NCBI RefSeq assembly: GCF_014489115.1
Contig: NZ_JACTAH010000002.1
Span: 1,537,129-1,601,128 of the forward strand
Direction of reading: 5' to 3'
Length of the DNA: 64,000 bases
Source: Thauera sedimentorum
Lineage (GTDB): Bacteria > Pseudomonadota > Gammaproteobacteria > Burkholderiales > Rhodocyclaceae
Made by a program: the position numbers and the translations under genes. Each line of letters starts with the position of its first letter. Position 1 is the stretch's first letter. A model generated the notes under the pieces. The model had not been told where the DNA came from, searched no databases, and saw nothing but the letters and a program-made list of their open reading frames with translations. Below are positions 57,875-64,000 of the stretch, piece by piece.

Positions 57875-58441
57875 ATGTCCATCAAGTCCGACAAGTGGAT
57901 CCGCCGCATGGCGGAACAGCACGGCATGATCGAGCCGTTTGCACCGGAGCTGGTGCGCAACAACGAGCACGGCAAGATCGTCTCCTACGGCACCTCGAGC
58001 TACGGCTACGACGTGCGCTGCGCCAACGAATTCAAGATCTTCACCAACATCAACTCGACCATCGTCGACCCCAAGGATTTCGACTCGGGCAACTTCGTCG
58101 ATTTCACCGGCGACGTGTGCATCATCCCGCCGAACTCCTTCGCGCTGGCGCGCACCGTCGAGTATTTCCGCATTCCGCGCAGCGTGCTCACCGTGTGCCT
58201 GGGCAAGAGCACCTACGCACGCTGCGGCATCATCGTTAATGTCACCCCGCTGGAGCCCGAGTGGGAAGGCCACGTGACCCTGGAGTTCTCCAACACCACA
58301 CCGCTGCCGGCCAAGATCTACGCCAACGAAGGCGTGGCGCAGATGCTGTTCTTCGAGTCGGACGAAGTGTGCGAGACCTCCTACAAGGATCGTGGCGGCA
58401 AGTATTTCGGCCAGACCGGCGTGACCCTGCCCAAGATCTGA
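57875..58441 (+). CDS. dcd: dCTP deaminase
   Basis: Deaminates dCTP to dUTP to feed dTMP synthesis. The 188-aa trimeric enzyme has the trimerisation start [34 protein letters not shown], the nucleotide-binding SSYGYD and [24 protein letters not shown] (about 110-133) with the catalytic Glu of the PLEPEWEG motif, and C-terminal [21 protein letters not shown] candidate -10 (57811-57816), with TTTCGA 17 nt upstream as a weak -35, lies in the 133-nt spacer after apbC. No ribosome site is obvious. Functionally linked to thyA 3 kb downstream. Confidence 0.97.
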   Translation: MSIKSDKWIRRMAEQHGMIEPFAPELVRNNEHGKIVSYGTSSYGYDVRCANEFKIFTNINSTIVDPKDFDSGNFVDFTGDVCIIPPNSFALARTVEYFRIPRSVLTVCLGKSTYARCGIIVNVTPLEPEWEGHVTLEFSNTTPLPAKIYANEGVAQMLFFESDEVCETSYKDRGGKYFGQTGVTLPKI

Positions 58442-58467
58442 GGCAGCCACGGAACGGGTGATTCTAC

Positions 58468-58498
58468 GAGGGCCGCTTGCCGGCCCTCTGTGCTTTTC
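58468..58498 (+). terminator. hairpin terminator after dcd
   Basis: An 8-bp G+C-rich stem (58468-58475 with 58481-58488), 5-nt loop, followed by TGTGCTTTT. 27 nt past the dcd stop. Confidence 0.65.
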
Positions 58499-58539
58499 GG
58501 CAGCAGGCGGCCGTCACGCGGCGGCAACCACCACACGGG

Positions 58540-58545
58540 TATCAT
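58540..58545 (+). promoter_or_regulatory. candidate -10 element for the decarboxylase gene
   Basis: TATCAT preceded by GG, 46 nt before the start codon, in the spacer after the dcd terminator. The -35 is unclear. Confidence 0.3.
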
Positions 58546-58591
58546 GCCCATTTCCCGGCCCCGGGCCGGACTGAACGCTGGAGAGAAAGGG

Positions 58592-60844
58592 ATGCGTTTC
58601 CATTTTCCGGTCATCATCATCGATGAGGACTTCCGTTCCGAGAACGCTTCGGGCCTGGGCATCCGTGCGCTGGCCAAGGCCATCGAGGAGGAAGGCATCG
58701 AGGTGCTCGGCGTGACGAGCTATGGCGACCTGACCTCGTTCGCGCAGCAGCAGAGTCGTGGTTCGGCCTTCATCCTGTCGATCGACGACGAGGAGTTCTC
58801 CTCGTCCGAAGCCGCCGACAAGGCCATCGCAGGCCTGCGCGCCTTCGTCGAGGAAATCCGTTTCCGCAACGCCGACATCCCGATCTTCCTGTACGGCGAG
58901 ACGCGCACCAGCCGCCACATTCCGAACGACGTGCTGCGCGAGATGCACGGCTTCATCCACATGTTCGAGGACACCCCGGAGTTCATCGCGCGCTACGTGG
59001 TGCGCGAGGCCAAGAACTACCTCGATTCGCTGGCGCCGCCCTTCTTCCGCGCGCTCACCCATTACGCCGCCGACGGCTCCTACTCCTGGCACTGCCCGGG
59101 GCACTCGGGCGGGGTGGCCTTCCTGAAGAGCCCGGTGGGGCAGATGTTCCACCAGTTCTTCGGCGAGAACATGCTGCGCGCCGACGTGTGCAACGCGGTT
59201 GAAGAGCTCGGTCAGCTGCTCGACCATACCGGCCCGGTGGCGGCCTCCGAGCGCAACGCCGCGCGCATCTTCAACTGCGACCACCTGTACTTCGTCACCA
59301 ACGGCACCTCGACCTCCAACAAGATGGTCTGGCACACCACCGTGGCGCCGGGCGACATCGTGGTGGTGGACCGCAACTGCCACAAGTCCATCCTCCACTC
59401 CATCATCATGACCGGGGCGGTGCCGGTGTTCCTGACGCCCACGCGCAACCACTACGGCATCATCGGGCCGATCCCGCTGGCCGAGTTCTCGATGGAGAAC
59501 ATCCGCAAGAAGATCGAGGCCAACCCGTTCGCCAACGGCGCCAGCGGCAAGAAGCCGCGCATCCTGACCATCACCCAGTCCACCTACGACGGCGTGCTGT
59601 ACAACGTCGAGGCGATCAAGGACCTGCTCGACGGCCAGATCGACACCCTGCATTTCGACGAGGCCTGGCTGCCGCACGCGGCCTTCCACGACTTCTACGG
59701 CGACTACCACGCCATCGGCGCGGACCGTCCGCGTTGCCGCGAGTCCATGGTGTTCTCCACCCAGTCCACCCACAAGCTGCTGGCCGGCCTCAGCCAGGCC
59801 TCGCAGATCCTCGTGCAGGACTCCGAGACCCGCAAGCTGGACCGCGACATCTTCAACGAAGCCTACCTGATGCACACCTCCACCAGCCCGCAGTACGCGA
59901 TCATCGCCTCGTGCGACGTCGCCGCGGCGATGATGGAGCCGCCGGGCGGCCCCGCGCTGGTCGAGGAGTCGCTCGCCGAGGCGGTCGAATTCCGCCGCGC
60001 GATGCGCAAGGTCGACGCCGACTTCGGTTCGGACGACTGGTGGTTCAAGGTCTGGGGGCCGGAGTACCTCGCCGAGGAAGGCATGGGCACGCGCGAGGAC
60101 TGGATGCTCAAGGCCGGCGAACGCTGGCACGGCTTCGGCGATCTCGCCGAAGGCTTCAACATGCTCGATCCGATCAAGGCCACGGTGATCACCCCGGGCC
60201 TGGACGTGGATGGCGACTTTGCCGAGTGGGGCATTCCGGCGGGCATCCTCACCCGTTATCTTGCCGAGCACGGCATCATCGTCGAGAAGACCGGGCTGTA
60301 CTCCTTCTTCATCATGTTCACCATCGGCATCACCAAGGGCCGCTGGAACACGCTGGTCACCGAGCTGCAGCAGTTCAAGGACGACTACGACCGCAACCAG
60401 CCGCTGTGGCGCGTGATGCCGGAGTTCATCGCCAAGCATCCGCGCTACGAGAAGGTCGGCCTGAAGGACCTGTGCGCGCAGATCCACAGCTTCTACAAGG
60501 CGCACGACGTGGCGCGCCTGACCACCGAGATGTACCTGTCGGACATGGTGCCGGCGATGAAGCCGACCGACGCCTTCGCCAAGATGGCGCATCGCGAGAT
60601 CGAGCGTGTGGCGATCGACGAACTGGAAGGGCGGGTCACCGCGATGCTGGTCACCCCCTATCCGCCGGGCATCCCGCTCTTGATCCCGGGCGAGCGCTTC
60701 AACGCGACCATCTGCCGCTACCTGCAGTTCGCGCGCGATTTCAACGCCGCGTTCCCGGGCTTCGAGACCGACATCCACGGCCTGGTGCGCGAGGAACGCG
60801 ACGGTGCGGTGAAGTACTACGTGGATTGCGTGCGCCAGGACTGA
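58592..60844 (+). CDS. PLP-dependent Arg/Lys/Orn decarboxylase (AdiA/SpeC/LdcC fold)
   Basis: 750-aa fold-type I basic amino acid decarboxylase. N-terminal receiver-like wing domain (about 1-130, FPVIIIDEDFRSENASG), then the PLP domain with YSWHCPGHSGGVAFLKSP, NGTSTSNKMV, LHFDEAWLPHAAF and the Schiff-base Lys in STQSTHKLLAGLSQASQI (about 392), and a C-terminal domain with PYPPGIPLLIPGE. Length is near the inducible arginine form, but specificity cannot be fixed here. No antiporter gene is adjacent, so polyamine synthesis rather than acid resistance is also plausible. GAGAGAAAGGG ribosome site. Confidence 0.9.
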   Translation: MRFHFPVIIIDEDFRSENASGLGIRALAKAIEEEGIEVLGVTSYGDLTSFAQQQSRGSAFILSIDDEEFSSSEAADKAIAGLRAFVEEIRFRNADIPIFLYGETRTSRHIPNDVLREMHGFIHMFEDTPEFIARYVVREAKNYLDSLAPPFFRALTHYAADGSYSWHCPGHSGGVAFLKSPVGQMFHQFFGENMLRADVCNAVEELGQLLDHTGPVAASERNAARIFNCDHLYFVTNGTSTSNKMVWHTTVAPGDIVVVDRNCHKSILHSIIMTGAVPVFLTPTRNHYGIIGPIPLAEFSMENIRKKIEANPFANGASGKKPRILTITQSTYDGVLYNVEAIKDLLDGQIDTLHFDEAWLPHAAFHDFYGDYHAIGADRPRCRESMVFSTQSTHKLLAGLSQASQILVQDSETRKLDRDIFNEAYLMHTSTSPQYAIIASCDVAAAMMEPPGGPALVEESLAEAVEFRRAMRKVDADFGSDDWWFKVWGPEYLAEEGMGTREDWMLKAGERWHGFGDLAEGFNMLDPIKATVITPGLDVDGDFAEWGIPAGILTRYLAEHGIIVEKTGLYSFFIMFTIGITKGRWNTLVTELQQFKDDYDRNQPLWRVMPEFIAKHPRYEKVGLKDLCAQIHSFYKAHDVARLTTEMYLSDMVPAMKPTDAFAKMAHREIERVAIDELEGRVTAMLVTPYPPGIPLLIPGERFNATICRYLQFARDFNAAFPGFETDIHGLVREERDGAVKYYVDCVRQD

Positions 60845-60871
60845 GCAGGGTGCTTGCCTGTGCTGGAACGG

Positions 60872-60895
60872 AGAGGCCGCCTGTGGGCGGCCTCT
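60872..60895. terminator. bidirectional hairpin terminator between the decarboxylase gene and folA
   Basis: Perfect 10-bp stem AGAGGCCGCC / GGCGGCCTCT with a TGTG loop, placed between two convergent stops (60844 and 60902). The flanking T-runs are short in both directions. Confidence 0.7.
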
Positions 60896-60901
60896 TGCCA
60901 T

Positions 60902-61405
60902 TCAGGGACGCAGACGGCGATAGGTGACGAAGTCGAAATCGAACTCGTTGTCCGCGTCGGCCTGGTGGGGCTCGCGGGCCACCTCTTCGAAGCGTTTGCG
61001 ATCGTAGTCCGGGAAACGGGCGTCCCCGTCCACGTCCGCCCACACCTCGGTGAGCATGATCGTGTCGGCGTCCTCGATCATCTGGCGGTAGAGTTCCGCG
61101 CCTCCGATGATGAACAGCTTCTCGGCACCATCTGCCGCCGCCAGCGCGGCAGCCGGGCTGGTGAAGGCTTCCGCACCGGCTGCCTGCCAGGCGGGGTCGC
61201 GGCTCACCACGAGATTGCGGCGCCCCGGCAGCGGGCGTCCGAGCGACTCCCAGGTCTTGCGCCCCATCAGGATGGGATGGCCGAGGGTGGCGGCCTTGAA
61301 GTGCGCGAGGTCGGCCTTCAGCCGCCAGGGCAGGGCGTTCTCGCGCCCGATGACGCCGTTGCGGGCGACTGCCGCGATCAGGATAACTTCCGGCCGGTGG
61401 CTCAT
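60902..61405 (-). CDS. folA: dihydrofolate reductase
   Basis: NADPH-dependent reduction of dihydrofolate to tetrahydrofolate. The 167-aa protein shows [32 protein letters not shown] (folate and Met20-loop region, residues 6-37), [25 protein letters not shown] (NADPH-binding) and [15 protein letters not shown]. The catalytic acidic residue is Asp32 in LKADLAHFK. The ATG at 61403-61405 overlaps the thyA stop by 4 bp, so the two genes are coupled; ThyA produces the dihydrofolate that FolA recycles. Confidence 0.97.
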   Translation of the reverse strand: MSHRPEVILIAAVARNGVIGRENALPWRLKADLAHFKAATLGHPILMGRKTWESLGRPLPGRRNLVVSRDPAWQAAGAEAFTSPAAALAAADGAEKLFIIGGAELYRQMIEDADTIMLTEVWADVDGDARFPDYDRKRFEEVAREPHQADADNEFDFDFVTYRRLRP

Positions 61406-62196
61406 ACCGCCACCTCGGCCTTGATGTGCGGGTGCGGATCGTAGCCTTCCAGGGTGAAGTCCTCGAAGCGGAAGGCGAAGATGTCCTGGACCGCCGGGTT
61501 CAGCCGCATGGTCGGCAGCGGGCGCGGTTCGCGGCCGAGCTGCAGGCGGGCCTGCTCCAGGTGGTTCGAATACAGATGGCAGTCGCCGCCGGTCCACACG
61601 AAGTCGCCCGGCTCGTAGCCGCACACCTGCGCCATCATCATCGTCAACAATGCATAGGAGGCGATGTTGAACGGCACGCCGAGGAAGATGTCCGCGCTGC
61701 GCTGGTAGAGCTGGCAGGACAGCCGGCCGTCGGCCACGTAGAACTGGAACAACGCGTGGCAGGGCGGCAGCGCCATGTTGTTCACCTCCCCGGGGTTCCA
61801 GGCCGACACCAGGTGGCGGCGCGAATCGGGGTTGTTCTTGAGACCATCCACCAGCTGTGCGATCTGGTCCACGGTGCGTCCGTCCGCGGTTTCCCAGCGG
61901 CGCCACTGCTTGCCATACACCGGGCCGAGATCACCGTTCTCGTCCGCCCAGTCGTCCCAGATCGACACCCCGTTGTCCTTGAGGTAGCGAATGTTGGTGT
62001 CGCCCTGCAGGAACCACAGCAGTTCGTGGATGATGGAGCGGGTGTGCAGTTTCTTGGTGGTCAGCAAGGGGAAGCCGTCGGCCAGGTTGAAGCGCATCTG
62101 CCAGCCGAACACCGACAGCGTGCCGGTGCCGGTGCGGTCGGTCTTGCGGTGACCGTGCTGCAGCACATGCTGCATGAGTTCGAGGTACTGGCGCAT
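61402..62196 (-). CDS. thyA: thymidylate synthase
   Basis: Methylates dUMP to dTMP using methylene-tetrahydrofolate. The 264-aa length is identical to the common bacterial enzyme. [31 protein letters not shown] is the N-terminal signature; the nucleophile Cys is in [12 protein letters not shown] (about 146); [23 protein letters not shown] binds d[17 protein letters not shown] is near the C-terminus, which ends IKAEVAV. First gene of the thyA-folA operon. A TAGAAT candidate -10 lies 28 nt upstream. Confidence 0.98.
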   Translation of the reverse strand: MRQYLELMQHVLQHGHRKTDRTGTGTLSVFGWQMRFNLADGFPLLTTKKLHTRSIIHELLWFLQGDTNIRYLKDNGVSIWDDWADENGDLGPVYGKQWRRWETADGRTVDQIAQLVDGLKNNPDSRRHLVSAWNPGEVNNMALPPCHALFQFYVADGRLSCQLYQRSADIFLGVPFNIASYALLTMMMAQVCGYEPGDFVWTGGDCHLYSNHLEQARLQLGREPRPLPTMRLNPAVQDIFAFRFEDFTLEGYDPHPHIKAEVAV

Positions 62197-62224
62197 GAAT
62201 CGTGTCCTGTGCGGAGAAGCACCG

Positions 62225-62230
62225 ATTCTA
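62225..62230 (-). promoter_or_regulatory. candidate -10 element for thyA
   Basis: TAGAAT on the minus strand, 28 nt before the thyA ATG. A -35 candidate at 17 nt (AGATTA) is poor. Confidence 0.35.
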
Positions 62231-62352
62231 GCTCGGACTGCCTGTGCTAATCTGCCGCATCGACAGCGTGACGGTATCTGCCGCGTCAGCGAATCCGCCA
62301 GGGTCGCCGTGCACGGCGCTGTCGCGCCAATCTTCTGCGGATGGAGAAGTGC

Positions 62353-63753
62353 ATGCTGTCATCGGGCCTTAGCGCAGGCGGCGGAACCGAGGGTGTTCAA
62401 CCGGCGCTGCGCGCCACCGGCTCCGTACCGGGTGTGAGTCATGCGATCGCCGGCCTTCAGGCGACGACCGCCTCCCTGGATGGATTGCGCTCTCCCGACC
62501 GCCTGCCGGCGGCAGCGCGCCTGGCGCTGATCGCCCAGCTTGAAGATGACGCCCGCAATGGCATAGCGAGCGTCATGATCGATACCGAGCGCCTGCCCGC
62601 GCACGGCCTGGCCGGCTGGCCCAGGTTCGCGGACGAGGCCTGCAGGGTCTTCGGTGCCTTGCTGGAGACCTATGGTGCATTGAGCGACCTGGACGGGTTG
62701 CCCGCCGAACTGCGGGCCGAAGTCGATGTACGACTGGCAGGGGCCGCGGCTCAGCGGCTGCGCTGGGAACTGCAGTCCTGCGGACCCGAGCACCCTGACC
62801 TGTGGCGCAGGGTCGGCGCGGTTTGGCTTCGTAGCGAAGGTGCGGGCGCCCCCGCCCTCGAGTGCCTGCGTACCTTCGCATACTTCAGTGCAGGGCTCGA
62901 CCAGTTGCCGCCCGCTGCGCTCGAGGCGGTCGATAGCCTGATCGGCCTCGCCGTTCCCTATCTGGCGCTTGCGCCGAGCGCAGAGGCGGCGGGCCGGTAT
63001 GTCTTTCTCCCGGGGGCTGGTGTGCCTCCGCGCCGATTCGTGCGCGGGGAGCAGCCGTCCGAGGGCGCGCTCGCGCTGCTGACCGAAGGGGCCTACGCCA
63101 TCCTTGCCGGCCTGTCCGGTCAGGTGTCGCACGGCGTGGTGCCGGCGGGTCTGGGGGGCGGCGGTGTCGACGCCGCCCATCTCTCGGTGGCGCTTCAGGT
63201 TCTCTTGCGTCAATGGTCAGACGCCCCGCCTGCAAGGCGCTATCGTCGTCACCTGCTTACCGGACAACTGCGTGCGGTGCGCGGCTTCGAGCCCGTCCGT
63301 GCGCTCCTCGCGGGCCAGCAGGACTCCGACGGCGGCGCCTGGCAGATGCAGGACGCGAGCCGGGGCGGGATAGGCGCCCTCGTCCCGCAGGGCGATCACG
63401 CGAGCATCGGTACGGGAGACCTCGTCGGTCTGCGGGCACAGGAGGGTGACGCATGGCATCTCGGCCTCGTGCGGCGCAAGCGCCAGACCGGAAGCGGCCC
63501 ATTCGTCGGCGTCGAAACGATCTCGCAGAGCCCGGAACTGGTCTCTGCCGACGACGGGCGCGCCGCGTCCGAAGTCCTGCTGTGCGACCCGCTGCTCAAG
63601 GGCGAGGCCGTGCGCATCCTCACCGCACCGGGGGCGCTCTCGGGCGCGGGCGCGTTGTTCATCAATCGTCAGGGCTCCATCCACAAGCTCAAGCCGCTCG
63701 AGGCGAGTGCATCAGGTAGTGATTTCGAGCTCAGGGTCTATCAGGTTCTTTGA
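62353..63753 (+). CDS. uncharacterised 466-aa protein, possibly PilZ-like at the C-terminus
   Basis: No named family recognised. Soluble; no signal peptide or membrane helix. Residues about 40-330 are Ala/Leu-rich helices. The C-terminal part (about 330-466) is predicted beta-rich: [53 protein letters not shown]. The [12 protein letters not shown] segment recalls the DxSxxG core of PilZ c-di-GMP-binding domains, but the upstream RxxxR is not evident, so this is a weak inference. The ATG at 62353 has GGAG 6 nt upstream; an ATG at 62341 lacks one. Divergent from thyA; ends before a terminator. Confidence 0.8.
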   Translation: MLSSGLSAGGGTEGVQPALRATGSVPGVSHAIAGLQATTASLDGLRSPDRLPAAARLALIAQLEDDARNGIASVMIDTERLPAHGLAGWPRFADEACRVFGALLETYGALSDLDGLPAELRAEVDVRLAGAAAQRLRWELQSCGPEHPDLWRRVGAVWLRSEGAGAPALECLRTFAYFSAGLDQLPPAALEAVDSLIGLAVPYLALAPSAEAAGRYVFLPGAGVPPRRFVRGEQPSEGALALLTEGAYAILAGLSGQVSHGVVPAGLGGGGVDAAHLSVALQVLLRQWSDAPPARRYRRHLLTGQLRAVRGFEPVRALLAGQQDSDGGAWQMQDASRGGIGALVPQGDHASIGTGDLVGLRAQEGDAWHLGLVRRKRQTGSGPFVGVETISQSPELVSADDGRAASEVLLCDPLLKGEAVRILTAPGALSGAGALFINRQGSIHKLKPLEASASGSDFELRVYQVL

Positions 63754-63777
63754 TTTGCGCGCATTGAAGTGATGGGA

Positions 63778-63812
63778 AAAGGGCGCCGTCCGCGAGGTCG
63801 GCGCCCTTTGTC
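63778..63812 (+). terminator. rho-independent terminator after the 466-aa protein gene
   Basis: A stem of 11 bp (AAAGGGCGCCG, 63778-63788, with 63799-63809) and a 10-nt loop, followed by GTCCTT. It lies 24 nt past the stop and isolates the gene from the promoter at the right edge. Confidence 0.75.
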
Positions 63813-63887
63813 CTTGATTCGCTGGCTCTTTCGGTACGGTGCGGTGCGGTGTTATCGGTCGCTTGTTGAAATTCTTCGTTCAGGGCG

Positions 63888-63915
63888 TTGACAGTCTTTT
63901 CATGGTGTCTATAAT
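63888..63915 (+). promoter_or_regulatory. near-consensus promoter, probably of a stable RNA (rRNA) operon
   Basis: Consensus TTGACA (63888-63893), 16-bp spacer, consensus TATAAT (63910-63915), then the G+C-rich discriminator GCGCACC. The 16-bp spacer, GCGC discriminator and A+T-rich upstream stretch (63861-63880) closely resemble the E. coli rrn P1 promoters. The transcribed gene lies beyond the window. The leader to 64000 can form a CTTTCGC/GCGAAAG hairpin; its end (GTTTAAGCGGTTCTT) resembles betaproteobacterial rRNA leaders but is not decisive. Confidence 0.75.
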
Positions 63916-64000
63916 GCGCACCTCTTTCGCGCTGCACGGCGCACCGGTGTTGAGCCGGGGTGCTGCGAAAGTCAGTGTTTAAGCGGTTCTTCAGCGGTTT

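Overview
This window (about 68% G+C by eye) looks like chromosomal DNA of a betaproteobacterium, most likely Rhodocyclales (Thauera/Azoarcus type). That placement is inferred from the style of the proteins (betaproteobacterial H-NS-like protein, MSHA locus, maeB, apbC-dcd neighbourhood) and was not tested by a search. Most genes are core. The main accessory content is a type IV MSHA pilus locus and an envelope-modification operon that carries its own two-component system.

Region by region. 1-5.7 kb: truncated HD-GYP response regulator (-), tsaD (+), plsY (-), folB (+), an H-NS-like protein, ybaK, xerD and a secreted chalcone-isomerase-like protein (all -). 5.9-12 kb: proA, holA, lptE, leuS and a small conserved protein (all -). 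12.2-15.3 kb: uvrD (+), a REP-type hairpin and an orphan ParA ATPase (-). 15.4-32.7 kb: a 16-gene MSHA locus on the minus strand, transcribed mshI, pilN-like, mshJ, K, L, M, N, E, G, B, A, C, D, O, P, Q, mostly with 4-bp stop/start overlaps. 33-45 kb, plus strand: maeB, pldA, a quinone oxidoreductase, a mechanosensitive-channel-like protein, a membrane/propeller protein and dnaE. 45-56.5 kb, minus strand: OmpA-like lipoprotein, metG, sulP, acyP, then gtrA, GT2, GT83, response regulator, methyltransferase, InaA/WaaP-like kinase and histidine kinase. 56.6-64 kb: apbC, dcd and an Arg/Lys/Orn decarboxylase (+), folA-thyA (-), an unknown 466-aa protein (+), and at the right edge a near-consensus promoter that resembles an rRNA P1 promoter.

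How the genes work together. MshI, the PilN-like protein and MshJ form the inner-membrane platform. MshK, L, M and N form the secretin and its assembly partners. MshE (with a c-di-GMP-binding MshEN domain) and MshG drive polymerisation. MshB, A, C, D, O and P are pilins, and MshQ is a large secreted protein with two lectin-like regions. The HD-GYP protein at the left edge would degrade c-di-GMP, the ligand expected for MshE. The gtrA-GT2-GT83 genes have the logic of a three-part lipid-linked sugar transfer system. They are followed by a methyltransferase and a LPS-kinase-like protein, with regulator and sensor genes interleaved. An 11-bp-period direct repeat just upstream of gtrA is a good candidate operator for that regulator.

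The most interesting points are this self-regulated envelope operon and its repeat, a REP-like element that now supplies the start codon and leader of mshC, the lectin-like architecture of MshQ, and the membrane/propeller fusion at 39.5 kb. No CRISPR array, prophage, insertion sequence or tRNA was seen.
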